Source: Bin87 sp965115825 (GTDB taxonomy: Bacteria; Chloroflexota; Dehalococcoidia; Lucifugimonadales; UBA3495). Taken from it: DNA of 64,000 nt. This document shows, in pieces, positions 25,401 through 33,762 of the stretch. The first letter of the stretch is position 1. Every line of letters starts with the position of its first letter. The stretch lies in NCBI GenBank assembly GCA_965115825.1, contig OZ220464.1:2542001-2606000 (forward strand), in the 5' to 3' direction. Below the pieces are notes generated by a model that saw nothing but the letters and a program-made list of their open reading frames with translations, was not told the origin of the DNA and did not search any database. Made by a program: the position numbers and the translations under genes.

Positions 25401-28079
25401 CAGTACCTCAACCGCAAGGTAGGCTCATCAAGCGGGGTCTGGAAGAACGATGAGACGTCCGATATGACGGACCTGACCCATACCACCGGCCGGTCGGGCA
25501 GCATCGTTACAGGCCGCGACAACCAGTGGCTGGAGTTTCGGGTAGGCGCGGCCAACGCGCAAGGAGCCGGGGACATAGCGAAGGTTCAAATCCAGATTGA
25601 CAAGGATGTGGCGCGGGACTTCGTCGCTACGGGGTTCGCGGGGACGATAGCGTCGGACAGCGCTGCGTCCGGGGCGACGCCCAAGCTGACGGTGAGGCTG
25701 ACCGATCTGGACGCTCCCCTGCCGGCAGGCTCGCGCATTGTGCTGTTCCTGGAAGACGACTTTCAGGTTCCCGACGCCATTCCGGCCAGGTCAATTTACT
25801 TCGTAGCCAACTCGCCGACCAGCGTGGCCACGGGAAACGGGGCGCCGGTGTACGCCAAAGCAGCGCCGGAGGTTGACACCGACGATTACTTTGACGCCGA
25901 CAAGGACGATGTCAGCATTGCCGTCCGCATCCCTGACATGTGCAGCGGAGCTTCGGACGACTGCGAAGGGCCCAACGGGGTAGCCGCGGGGCAGAACTTG
26001 ACCATGGTCATCCTGAGCAGTTCGGGCATCAAGAATCCCTCCGAGGCGGGGATGCACACCGTCGCTTTTGACGCGCTGGGCTTTAGCGACGCGCTGCCGG
26101 GCCGGATAGAGCGGCTGATGGAAGACGGCATGGAGGTGAGCGCCCAGACCGCGAACGGCAACCGTCCCATCCAGAAGCGACAAGGGGTGTACGTCAGGAC
26201 AGGGGTCAAAATCGCCTTGTCCAGCGCCGAGGGCAAGCGGGGAGAGACGCTGACGGTGAACGGCAGCGGCTTCAGCAACGGCACCACCGCCGCCGCCTAC
26301 GTCAATCAACGTAAAGACGCGGAGTTCGCCGTAGCCAAGTGGTGGAACACCCTGAACTGCGCCAAGAGGAAAGCGGCCATGGGCGCCGGCGCCGACGATG
26401 AGTTCTGCTTCAGCTACACCCTCAACTCATCTCAGATGACCTACACGGTGGCCAGTGGGAACAAGGCGGCCAGCGACAAGGCGCTGGCCCGCCATCTTTG
26501 CAAAGCGGGCATAGTGGACGCCGGAACCGAGGCGGGAGACGCCACCGTAGGCAGCGACAATCAGGTAGCCATCTCCTTTGCGGTTACGGCGCCGACGTTC
26601 CGGCCGGGCGGCGACAATCTGATCTGCGTGGAGGACGGCGAAGGCCGTACCTCCGGCGCCGGCGTTGAGGACTTTGAGCTGACGCCATCCATACGGGTGT
26701 CGCCCGACGAGGGGATAGCGGGCGATGAAGTAACCGTCTTCGCTCAGGACTTTCCCACGGTCGGGGCGTCTTTCGCCGAGCTGAAAGTGGGCGGCGTGGC
26801 AATCAAGGATGGCATACGCGCCACCAGCATCAATGCGGACGGCTCGGCCACGGCGAGGTTCAATCTGCCGCCGCAGAAAGGCACCAAGCGCGTTGACGCC
26901 AAATGGGGCAGCCAGTCGGAGGACACCAAGGTGACCATCCTGTCGGCCATCGTGAACGTGGACAATTCGGAACCGCTGCCGAACGACCGGCTCACTATCA
27001 CGGGAAGGGGCTTCGCTACCGGCAGCGGCAGCGGCATAATGCCCGAAGACATCACCATTTCCGGAGCGCCAATTCTGGTGTACGACGACTGTCTGGACAG
27101 CGGCGAGGTCGCAGTGTCCAGCGGCGGCCAGTTCGTTTGCGCGGTGGCGGTATGGCCCGCCGCAGGCGCCGATTCCAACCCGGCGCTGACGCCCGGCCGG
27201 CACGTCATCAAGGTTATGGATAAGCAGGGGTTTGAGGGCGAAGTAGCCATCGCCATCCCGGAGCCGATGGTCAAGGTAATGCCGGTAGTAGCCGGGCCTC
27301 GGGACACGGTAACCATCACCGGGGAGAACTGGCCGGTGAGCAACGCGAAAAGCTCCGTAGGAGCCGTCACCATCACGGTTACGGACGGCGAGCGGACGCG
27401 GCAGTACAGCGGCTACGCTAACGGTTCCGGCCAGTGGTCCGTCAAGCATCGGGTGAGCGCCAGCGTCCCCATTCCGTCCACCAGCAGGGTGGAGGCCAAG
27501 TATGAAGACGTGGTGAAGCTGGCCGATATAACGATACCGGAGTCCGTCATCCAGGTAGAGCCCAGCCAGTGTCGGAGTGGCGCCAGCATCACGCTGTCGG
27601 CGGAGAATATGCCGGCGCGCGCGCGGGTTGAGCGGGCAGCAATCGGGCCGCGGGACGTAACGCCGAACCCGACGCCCAGAACGGACGGCGACGGCAACGT
27701 TGAGGTGGAGGCAATCTGCCCCGAGCTGGACGCGGGTGTGTACAGCGTAGAGCTGGAGGCTGACGACACCGTAGCAATCGGCAGCGTGGTAATCCTGCCG
27801 GATGGCCCGGTGGGGGTCGGCACGCCGGTGGCCGAAGCGCTGGCTCCGCTGGGCGACAAGGCGCTGGCGGTGTTCTACTTTGACAGAGTGAGCAAGGAGT
27901 GGCGATTCTATGACCCGCGTCCGGAGTTCGCCGACTACAACACGCTGAAGGAGCTGATAGCCGGCAATTCCTACTGGATGCTGGTAAGCGAAGGAGTCGC
28001 AGACGTAGCGCTGAACGGCCGGAGCCGAAGCCTAACGTGCGCCGCCGTCGACAACTGCTGGAACCTGCTGGTCTGGTAG
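22479..28079 (+). CDS. Giant secreted Calx-beta / fibronectin-III / IPT-like surface protein
   Basis: 1866 residues from ATG 22479, which has a consensus GGAGGT six bases upstream; the upstream ATG 22410 has none. Order: signal peptide (IALAATAVALTLVATLLI to VNAQA); an immunoglobulin-like N-terminal region; a fibronectin-like module; two near-identical Calx-beta-like modules (ITEGDS to TIVDND) at about 405-710; a Thr/Pro stalk of TPTHTPIPDTN and GSPAPSATPTP units; two fibronectin modules; a long region shared with the 1-2208 protein containing IPT-like units; and a C-terminal domain (FYFDRVSKEWRFYDPRPEF to CWNLLVW). I recall such a tail from other Chloroflexota proteins. Probably extracellular adhesion or sorting; no catalytic site seen. 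Confidence 0.85.
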   Translation: MGILRRINRNRKLVGIALAATAVALTLVATLLIDESASPSAVNAQASPQILIHIGKSSGSVVSVPTRDSKAGFQSVPGYSGVRSAANKATISIPSGASSVRVRLFYTPHEAGDTSRDETLTIGTHTLTGTTPTGTNYSITVVVQGPPPTLTSSPDANLTLPSGSDTMPACFNLTSVEHGGTTYLEARPGMTAVSANAALSHGTTGVFLSTSISDINTGRGVNLNPCVNLGAGTHKVTWSWHGPSGSDPSAGALEGKTSTTYTVSAASMEAIITNVDVNGAGTEATVTWRAGEACPSKQDNHFIKLRIRGTGSFRWVNLFDLNGPAAGEGVYKSPGTFTATGLTPNTEYRFEIRAFGCGGNADAFFPFTTTPTDPPTRPTDTHTPVPADTDTPTMVPTPKTITLSSGSSTMITEGDSGIEPVLIFFTLSEPAPDDFVVLFTTSGSATIEEGNDKVVGCSAPTDACVASSAGILAGLTKNSAGMAIVGDTRNEGNETVVITARGGTSGSTTPDPSWQAGTITITIVDNDGPATSPTTASTPNTDTPTKASASKTITLSADSTMITEGDSTRKSVSITTTLSEPAPSNFAVLLTTSGSATIENGNLGVVSCSAPTDACVATNYPVTAGSTQYTAAIVSIVGDTRNEGNETVVITARGGTSGSTTPDPSWQAGTITLTIVDNDGPATSPTTASTPNTNTPTHTPIPDTNTPTHTPIPDTNTPTHTPIPDTNTPTPTKTNTPTSTKTPTLTGSPAPSATPTPTKTPTPTGSPAPSATPTPTSTPVPGGGPSGGGGGSAGADGFITAPSSAPDAPALMGRNTAIAVNIAAPAANAGTAKLGNPDYTGFDLEYRKGSSGRWIRFTGPITLNRRNLSGAAVITGLENGNEYQVRVRVTRGDGYGPWSSAAAATPMATTPGAIRNLAAKQTAWLSAAESPDGYVQAIIRVTWDPPTDDGGSPITGYDLEIMRGGNGNAIGALTQYLNRKVGSSSGVWKNDETSDMTDLTHTTGRSGSIVTGRDNQWLEFRVGAANAQGAGDIAKVQIQIDKDVARDFVATGFAGTIASDSAASGATPKLTVRLTDLDAPLPAGSRIVLFLEDDFQVPDAIPARSIYFVANSPTSVATGNGAPVYAKAAPEVDTDDYFDADKDDVSIAVRIPDMCSGASDDCEGPNGVAAGQNLTMVILSSSGIKNPSEAGMHTVAFDALGFSDALPGRIERLMEDGMEVSAQTANGNRPIQKRQGVYVRTGVKIALSSAEGKRGETLTVNGSGFSNGTTAAAYVNQRKDAEFAVAKWWNTLNCAKRKAAMGAGADDEFCFSYTLNSSQMTYTVASGNKAASDKALARHLCKAGIVDAGTEAGDATVGSDNQVAISFAVTAPTFRPGGDNLICVEDGEGRTSGAGVEDFELTPSIRVSPDEGIAGDEVTVFAQDFPTVGASFAELKVGGVAIKDGIRATSINADGSATARFNLPPQKGTKRVDAKWGSQSEDTKVTILSAIVNVDNSEPLPNDRLTITGRGFATGSGSGIMPEDITISGAPILVYDDCLDSGEVAVSSGGQFVCAVAVWPAAGADSNPALTPGRHVIKVMDKQGFEGEVAIAIPEPMVKVMPVVAGPRDTVTITGENWPVSNAKSSVGAVTITVTDGERTRQYSGYANGSGQWSVKHRVSASVPIPSTSRVEAKYEDVVKLADITIPESVIQVEPSQCRSGASITLSAENMPARARVERAAIGPRDVTPNPTPRTDGDGNVEVEAICPELDAGVYSVELEADDTVAIGSVVILPDGPVGVGTPVAEALAPLGDKALAVFYFDRVSKEWRFYDPRPEFADYNTLKELIAGNSYWMLVSEGVADVALNGRSRSLTCAAVDNCWNLLVW
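23672..24530 (+). repeat. 456-bp in-frame duplication of a Calx-beta module
   Basis: Two copies offset by 456 bases (152 codons). The segment starting GTTGGCGACACGCGCAACGA at 23931 and 24387 is identical for about 110 bases and then differs by only a few bases over the next 60. Synonymous identity points to a recent duplication or gene conversion. Confidence 0.85.
24561..24825 (+). repeat. Thr/Pro stalk microrepeats (33 bp and ~54 bp units)
   Basis: A 33-base unit encoding NTPTHTPIPDT is repeated three times. It is followed by two copies of a longer unit encoding TKTPTxTGSPAPSATPTP. They form a proline/threonine-rich, probably extended and possibly glycosylated, spacer. The number of units is likely to vary between strains. 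Confidence 0.85.
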
Positions 28080-28127
28080 GCAGAGGGCAACAAACCGTTC
28101 TGAATCAACCCTGATGGTCGGGAAACT

Positions 28128-28163
28128 GCGCCCCTCCCCCTCGGCAGCGAGGGGGAGGGGCGC
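28128..28163. terminator. Strong hairpin terminator between convergent genes
   Basis: A perfect 15-base stem (GCGCCCCTCCCCCTC and complement) with a six-base loop lies 48 bases after the giant gene. It is followed on the plus strand by GTCTTTA. It probably stops plus-strand transcription and may also act on the minus strand. Confidence 0.75.
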
Positions 28164-28251
28164 GTCTTTAAGGATGATGGGATGGACAGGAACGATGGAG
28201 CCGGTGAGCGTGGGTTCCGGCTTTCGCCAGAATGACGGTGGAGGGGGCAGG

Positions 28252-29064
28252 TTACTGGCGCTGGTGAGGGCTGCTATTGGGGAGGGCTACGGTTCGCAGG
28301 GTGATGTCGCCGGCGGTCAGGGTCAGCAGGCGGCCGTCATCGGCGCGGAGCAGGAGGTTGCCGTGTTCGTCAACATCTTCGGCCAGGCCGGTATTTGCCG
28401 CGCCGTGATGGGTTACGGTGACGCGCTGGCCAAGGGTGTCCAGCCAGCGCCGCCATTCGGGAATCGGGGAACGTCCCCGTTTGATGTCCAGATACAGGGC
28501 GTCCAGGCATTGCAAGATGCGACGCAGCAGTTCGGTACGGTCTATTTCGGCGCGGGCCAGCCGGTTCAGGCTGGCGGCGGTGGCTGCGATTTCAGGGTCG
28601 GCGGACACGTCCAGGGCGACGTTCACGCCGACTCCGACGATGGCGTGGTCAACGCGCGAACCGGAGAGGACGCTTTCGGCGAGGATACCGGCAACTTTGC
28701 GCCCGTCAATCATTATGTCGTTAGGCCACTTGATGGCGGGGTACAGGCCGGCCGTTTGCCGCACGGCGCGGGCTACCGCAACGCCGGCCATGGGGCTGAG
28801 TAAGGGCAACGCGGCGGCGTCAGGCCGGAATAAGACGGAGAAGTAGAGGTTGCCGGCATCGGATACCCAACGCCGCCCCAGGCGTCCGCGGCTGGCGGTT
28901 TGGGCTTCGGCGACGACGACGGAGCCCTCGTCCGCGCCGTCCCGCGCCCATTGCGCCGCATCGTCCATGGTGGAGGAAGTGGACTGATAGTAGCGGATGC
29001 TGCGGCCAACGATGGCGGTGTAGAGGCCGGCGCGGAGCATTTGCGCGACGATGGCGGGGGGCAT
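28252..29064 (-). CDS. birA: Biotin--[acetyl-CoA carboxylase] ligase (no DNA-binding domain)
   Basis: 270 residues. The biotin protein ligase core is clear: SIRYYQSTSSTMDDAA (residues 22-37), the ATP/biotin loop ASRGRLGRRW (58-66), AIKWPNDIMIDGRKVAGIL (110-128) and GVGVNVAL. A C-terminal SH3-like segment contains LAEDVDEHGNLLLRADDGR. The enzyme makes biotinyl-5'-AMP and attaches biotin to carboxylase carrier domains. The N-terminal helix-turn-helix of E. coli BirA is missing, so this is a group I ligase that should not repress transcription. It is 18 bases downstream of glyQS on the same strand. Confidence 0.9.
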   Translation of the reverse strand: MPPAIVAQMLRAGLYTAIVGRSIRYYQSTSSTMDDAAQWARDGADEGSVVVAEAQTASRGRLGRRWVSDAGNLYFSVLFRPDAAALPLLSPMAGVAVARAVRQTAGLYPAIKWPNDIMIDGRKVAGILAESVLSGSRVDHAIVGVGVNVALDVSADPEIAATAASLNRLARAEIDRTELLRRILQCLDALYLDIKRGRSPIPEWRRWLDTLGQRVTVTHHGAANTGLAEDVDEHGNLLLRADDGRLLTLTAGDITLRTVALPNSSPHQRQ

Positions 29065-29082
29065 AGTCCACCAAGGGGGCAG

Positions 29083-30402
29083 CTACCATCCGTGTTCGTA
29101 GCGGTCTTGCAGCACGGCCAGGAGGCGGCTGATGGGGATGCGTTCCTGGGCCATGGTATCGCGGTCGCGGATGGTTACGGCCTGGTCGTCGAGGGTGTCG
29201 AAGTCCACGGTTACGCAGTAGGGGGTGCCGATTTCGTCCTGGCGGCGATAGCGACGGCCGATGCTCTGAGCATCGTCGAACTGGGCGCGGAAGCGTCGGC
29301 GCAACAGGTCATAGACGGAGCGGGCGGCAGGGGCCAAACGCTGATTGCGGCTGAGGGGCAGGACGGCAACGGTAACGGGAGCCAAAGCGCGGTGGAAACG
29401 GAGGACGGTGCGGGCGTCTTTGCCGTCGGGTTCTTCATCGTAGCTGTCGAGCCAGAAGGCCAGGGTAGCCCGGTCAACGCCGCCGGAGGGTTCGATGACG
29501 TAGGGGATGTAACGCTCGTGGGCCTCGTCGTCAAAGTAGGACAAATCAGCGCCGCTGTATTGGGTGTGGCGCGCCAGGTCAAAGTCGGCGCGGTCGGCGA
29601 TGCCCTCCAGCTCGCCCCAGCCCCAGGGGAAGCGGTACTCGATATCATAGGTGGCTTTGGCGTAGTGGGCGAGTTCGTCGCCGGCGTGCTCGCGGAGGCG
29701 GAGATTTTCGGGTCGGATGCCGTAGCGCACGTACCAGTCGAAGCGGTCTTTGACCCACTGATGCAGCCATTCTTCATCGGTGCCGGGCTTGACGAAGAAC
29801 TCGACCTCCATCTGCTCGAACTCGCGGGTGCGGAAGGTGAAGTTGCCGGGGGTGATTTCGTTGCGGAAGGCTTTGCCGATCTGGGCGATGCCGAAGGGCA
29901 GTTTTTTGCGGGTGGTGGTCTGTACGTTCTGGAAGTTGACGAAGATGCCCTGAGCGGTTTCGGGGCGCAGGAAGACCTCGTTGCCGGAATCTTCCACCGG
30001 CCCCATGAAGGTGCGGAACATGAGGTTGAAGCGGCGCGGTTCGGTGAAGTCGCCGCCGCATTCGGGGCAGTTATCGGTTACGAGTTGGTCCTGGCGGAAA
30101 CGGCGATGGCAGCGGCGACACTCCACCAGGGGGTCGCTGAAGTTCTCCACGTGGCCGCTGGCCTCCCAGACGCGGGGGTGCATGAGGATGGCGGCGTCGA
30201 GGCCAACCACGTCGTCGCGCTCAGAGACTACGGAACGCCACCAGGCTTCCTTGACGTTGCGCTTGAGCTCGACGCCTAAGGGGCCGTAGTCCCAGGTTGA
30301 TCCCAGTCCGCCGTACACTTCGCTGGACTGAAAGACGAAACCCCGTCGCTTGGACAGGGAGAGGATTTTGTCCATATCGGCGTGAGGGAGGGTGCGCGGC
30401 AT
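29083..30402 (-). CDS. glyQS: Glycyl-tRNA synthetase, alpha2 dimeric type
   Basis: 439 residues with GAGGT five bases before the ATG. A class II synthetase of the single-chain type: GFVFQSSEVYGGLGSTWDYG near residue 20, a zinc-type insertion (CRRCHRRF then CPECGG, about 95-115), motif 2 with IGKAFRNEITPGNF, EFEQMEVEFF, and motif 3 (GVDRATLAF). The C-terminal anticodon domain is LAPVTVAVLPLS to the end. It charges tRNA-Gly. Slightly short compared with other bacterial alpha2 enzymes (about 450-500). Upstream is a lipoprotein gene, downstream birA. Confidence 0.93.
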   Translation of the reverse strand: MPRTLPHADMDKILSLSKRRGFVFQSSEVYGGLGSTWDYGPLGVELKRNVKEAWWRSVVSERDDVVGLDAAILMHPRVWEASGHVENFSDPLVECRRCHRRFRQDQLVTDNCPECGGDFTEPRRFNLMFRTFMGPVEDSGNEVFLRPETAQGIFVNFQNVQTTTRKKLPFGIAQIGKAFRNEITPGNFTFRTREFEQMEVEFFVKPGTDEEWLHQWVKDRFDWYVRYGIRPENLRLREHAGDELAHYAKATYDIEYRFPWGWGELEGIADRADFDLARHTQYSGADLSYFDDEAHERYIPYVIEPSGGVDRATLAFWLDSYDEEPDGKDARTVLRFHRALAPVTVAVLPLSRNQRLAPAARSVYDLLRRRFRAQFDDAQSIGRRYRRQDEIGTPYCVTVDFDTLDDQAVTIRDRDTMAQERIPISRLLAVLQDRYEHGW

Positions 30403-30478
30403 GGTGAACCTCGCGGTGAAGTTGGGATGGATTTATGTTACCACGTTCTCGCTGGAACATTGAGAGGTACAGTCCTCT

Positions 30479-31630
30479 TTATGGTCTGTCCTCCCCTGGC
30501 ACGCCACAGAGCAGCATCGCCTCGAAAAGAGCCTCCGGCACATATTTAGTGGTAGGCCGCAACGCCGTGGCCAGTTTCTGGGGGCTGCCAAAATACTGCA
30601 CCATGCAATTCAATCGTTGCTGGTCTTGCGGCACGATGTCAATGTCCAAGAATGAATCTGCGCTCTGCCATTCCGCGTCATTGAGACAGGATAGAGCAAT
30701 AACCAGGCTCACCGAGCCATGGACCATCAGCGCCTGCTCGTTGGCTCCGGTGAGCACATTGCGGAGGTCAATTCCGGTGAGGCCGTCGCTGAGGCAGGTT
30801 TTGGTTGCGTCGCTGAGCGGGCCGAGGCTAGAGTTCATCCCCATTATCATCAGGCTGCTTACCGAAGCATCGCTCAGGCATGGCACTACTTCCCTCATTT
30901 TGTATGAAGCCGCGCCTTCTTCCAGGAAAGTACGAAGCTCCTCAGCAACGAAAGACCCTGCTGCGGCGGCTGCGGCGAGGCAGGAATGCTCGGGCTCGCT
31001 GAGGCTGCCCATGAAATGTTGCAGGTCTGGGCTGTCGGAATTGGCGACCCACCAAATTATCATCAGACTGCTTAGCGAAGCATCGCTCAGGCATGGCACT
31101 ACTTCCCTCATTTCCGATGAGGCCGCGCCTTCTTCCAGGAAAGTACGAAGCCCCTCAGCAACAAAAGACCCTGCTGCGTCGGCTGCGGCGAGGCAGGAAC
31201 GCTCGGGCTCGCTGAGGCTGCCTACGAATTGTTGCAGGTCCGGGTTGTCCGAACTGGCGACCCAGCCAGCGAGGGCTTCCAAATCGCCAGATTTGGGCTG
31301 TATGGTTTGGCGGACAGCAACGGGGACCGTCGGCATTGCTTCCAGCGGCAGCCCAGAGGTGGGTTGGGGCGGTAGTTTTGAGGCGGGCGCAGCGGTGAGG
31401 TTTGGCGTGTGGGTTGGGGCGGTAGTGGCGGCGGAGGTGGGTTGGGGCGTTGGTTCCGAGGTGGGCGCGACAGTGGGGTTTGGCGTGTGGGTTGGGATGG
31501 AGGTGGCGGCGATGGGGGCCGGCGTGGAGGAAGGCAGGGGCGTTGGCAGAGGGGGATTCGCTGCGGAACAGGCTACCAGGGCGAGAGCTGCCAATATTGC
31601 GGCGGCAAGGGGCTTTATGATGGGGTGCAT
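30479..31630 (-). CDS. Lipoprotein with Thr/Pro stalk and internal duplication
   Basis: 383 residues from ATG 31630 (CCAGGAG eight bases upstream). The signal peptide ends in the lipobox ALVAC. Residues 26-100 are a Pro/Thr-rich stalk with two related blocks (IPTHTPNPTVAPTSEPTPQP). The rest contains a duplicated segment of about 70 residues (for example FVGSLSEPERSCLAAADAAG and FMGSLSEPEHSCLAAAAAAG), followed by a third diverged unit. Each repeat holds paired cysteines and LSDAS. The 5' end is 18 bases from the chelatase gene, so it may be read through from the cobalamin operon. Function unknown. Confidence 0.75.
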   Translation of the reverse strand: MHPIIKPLAAAILAALALVACSAANPPLPTPLPSSTPAPIAATSIPTHTPNPTVAPTSEPTPQPTSAATTAPTHTPNLTAAPASKLPPQPTSGLPLEAMPTVPVAVRQTIQPKSGDLEALAGWVASSDNPDLQQFVGSLSEPERSCLAAADAAGSFVAEGLRTFLEEGAASSEMREVVPCLSDASLSSLMIIWWVANSDSPDLQHFMGSLSEPEHSCLAAAAAAGSFVAEELRTFLEEGAASYKMREVVPCLSDASVSSLMIMGMNSSLGPLSDATKTCLSDGLTGIDLRNVLTGANEQALMVHGSVSLVIALSCLNDAEWQSADSFLDIDIVPQDQQRLNCMVQYFGSPQKLATALRPTTKYVPEALFEAMLLCGVPGEDRP

Positions 31631-31647
31631 GACGGGCACTCCTGGGG

Positions 31648-33750
31648 TCAGGGGAGCTGCTGGCGGACTGTGTTGGCGAGGCTTTCAGCGGCGAGGTCGT
31701 CCAGCTTGATATAGCGGGCGGACATGGAGTCGGCAATGGGATGGGCCAGTTCCAGCTTGATGAAATCCTGCTCGGTGTCGACGACTACGGCGGGAATGCC
31801 GGCGTCGGCTATGGTTTGGGCGAGGCTTTGGACTTCGCCGCAGGGCGATGAGTATTGCGGCGGCTGCTCTCCGGCCAGCGTTACGTTGGCCCGTCCGTCG
31901 GAAAGGAGCACCAGGAGGGGGAGTACATCGCGGTCTTTGAGGCGTTCGGTTTCCAGGGTTGCCATGGCCAAGCGCAGGGCGTGGGCCAGGGGAGTGCGTC
32001 CGCCGGTGGGCATTTCCTGCAAGCGCCACTGGGCCATTTCGACGCTGCCGGTGGGCGGAAGCAGCAGTTCGGCGCTGGCGCCGCGGAAGGCAATCAATCC
32101 TACCCGGTCGCGGCGCTGGTAGGCGTCGAGGAGGAGGGACATTACCGCGCCCTTGACGGCAACCATGCGCCGCTGGGCGCCCATGGAGCCGCTGGCGTCC
32201 ACGACGAACAGGATCAGGGAACCGGTGTGGGTTTCGCGGGTTTTTTCGCGGATGTCCCAAGGCTCAATGAGGAGGGCGGCGGCGTTGGAAGCGGCGGCGC
32301 GGCGGCGGGACTGCTGATGAGGCGCGGCGGCGCGGAGGGTGGCGTCGAGGGCCAGGTCGGCAGCCGGGCCGTTGGGAACACGGGCGGCGACGTAGCGGCC
32401 GGCGGAGGTGTCGCTGACGGTGGCGGCGCGACGGCCTGAGGAGCGACGGGCGCGACGGTCGGGAGGGTGAACTTGCAGGTTGCGGACGGCGTAGGGGTCG
32501 CCTATCTCAAACCACTCGTCGCCGAGGCCGGCGTCGGTGGCGTCGTTTTCGGGTTTGGAAGGTTCCGGGGCTCTATCGCTATTGGCGTCGCCGGGGCTGG
32601 CGTCGGCGGCAGGGTTGTTCGTTTCGGGTTCGGAGGCTCTATCGCTATCGGCGTCGCCGGGGTCGTCGTGTTGGGAGTTTGGGGCGTCGGAGGGTTCGCG
32701 GCTGTGGGGGCGGTTCCGGAAATCTTCCAGCATTTGGTCCAGCTGTTCAGTTGCCAGGTGGGGCTGCTGGAAGGGCTGACGACGCTGGCGGTGCAACAGG
32801 GCCATCAGGGCGGCCTCGCGCACGTCGTTGACGTCGACGAGGGCGCGGCCTTCGTAGGCGGCGATGGCGCTGGCGGTTTTGTACATTACGATGTCGCCGC
32901 GCAGGCCGTCGACCTGGTATTCGGCGCAGATGTCGGTAATGAGTTCCAGGATGGCGTCGGGAAGCACTACGTTGGAGAGGCGCCGCTGGCTGTCCAGGAG
33001 TCGGTTGCGCTCGGCCTGCTCTGCGGCGGCCCAGGCGTCCATGAAGGCGAAGGGTTCGCTCTCGAAGGCCATGCGGCGGCGCACCACTTCGCGGCGCTCA
33101 GCCGGCGCAAAGACGCCGTCCACTTCTACGGCGAGGCCGAAGCGGTCGAGGAGCTGGGGGCGCAGGTCGCCTTCTTCGGGGTTCATGGTGCCTACCAGCA
33201 TGAACTCGGCGTCGTGGCTGACGGAGATGCCCTCGCGTTCGACGTAGTTGCGGCCCATGGCGGCGGCGTCCAGGAGGACGTCGACGAGGTGGTCGTTGAG
33301 GAGGTTCACTTCGTCGATGTAGAGGATGCCGCGGTGGGCGGCGGCAATGAGGCCGGGTTCGAAGTTTTTTTCGCCGGATTTGATGGCCTGCTCGATGTCC
33401 AGCGAGCCGACGAGGCGGTCTTCGGTAGCGCCTACGGGCAGGTCAACGATGCGGACCTGACGCGCAGAGGGGGGGCCGGCGCGTCCGGCCTGCCGGCACC
33501 ACTGGCAGACGTCCTGCGGGGCGCCGGGGGGGCAGCTGTAGGAGCATCCCGGGACTACCGGAACCTGAGGGAGCAGGGCAGCCAGGGAGCGGACAGCGGT
33601 ACTTTTGGCAGTGCCTTTTTTGCCGCGCACCAGGACGCCGCCGATGCGAGGGTTGATGGCGTTGAGCAGCAGAGCGCGCTTCATCGGGGTCTGTCCGACG
33701 ATGGCGGTAAATGGGAAGCGCGGTTCGCGCGCAGAGGCGGTGGCGGTCAT
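31648..33750 (-). CDS. Mg/Co-chelatase-type ChlI-ChlD fusion (AAA+ and VWA domains)
   Basis: 700 residues. The AAA+ domain (1-330) has Walker A GKKGTAKST (43-51), Walker B ILYIDEVNLL (142-151) and a four-cysteine patch (CSYSC, CQWC). A disordered acidic/proline linker spans about 345-430. The C-terminal von Willebrand A domain has the MIDAS motif VDASGSM with a later GGRTPL. This ATPase/adaptor combination normally powers insertion of Mg or Co. Its co-orientation with cobN, cbtA and cbtB argues for cobaltochelatase duty in place of CobS/CobT. The gene is 12 bases downstream of cbtA. Confidence 0.85.
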   Translation of the reverse strand: MTATASAREPRFPFTAIVGQTPMKRALLLNAINPRIGGVLVRGKKGTAKSTAVRSLAALLPQVPVVPGCSYSCPPGAPQDVCQWCRQAGRAGPPSARQVRIVDLPVGATEDRLVGSLDIEQAIKSGEKNFEPGLIAAAHRGILYIDEVNLLNDHLVDVLLDAAAMGRNYVEREGISVSHDAEFMLVGTMNPEEGDLRPQLLDRFGLAVEVDGVFAPAERREVVRRRMAFESEPFAFMDAWAAAEQAERNRLLDSQRRLSNVVLPDAILELITDICAEYQVDGLRGDIVMYKTASAIAAYEGRALVDVNDVREAALMALLHRQRRQPFQQPHLATEQLDQMLEDFRNRPHSREPSDAPNSQHDDPGDADSDRASEPETNNPAADASPGDANSDRAPEPSKPENDATDAGLGDEWFEIGDPYAVRNLQVHPPDRRARRSSGRRAATVSDTSAGRYVAARVPNGPAADLALDATLRAAAPHQQSRRRAAASNAAALLIEPWDIREKTRETHTGSLILFVVDASGSMGAQRRMVAVKGAVMSLLLDAYQRRDRVGLIAFRGASAELLLPPTGSVEMAQWRLQEMPTGGRTPLAHALRLAMATLETERLKDRDVLPLLVLLSDGRANVTLAGEQPPQYSSPCGEVQSLAQTIADAGIPAVVVDTEQDFIKLELAHPIADSMSARYIKLDDLAAESLANTVRQQLP

Positions 33751-33762
33751 AGTCGGCGGCGG

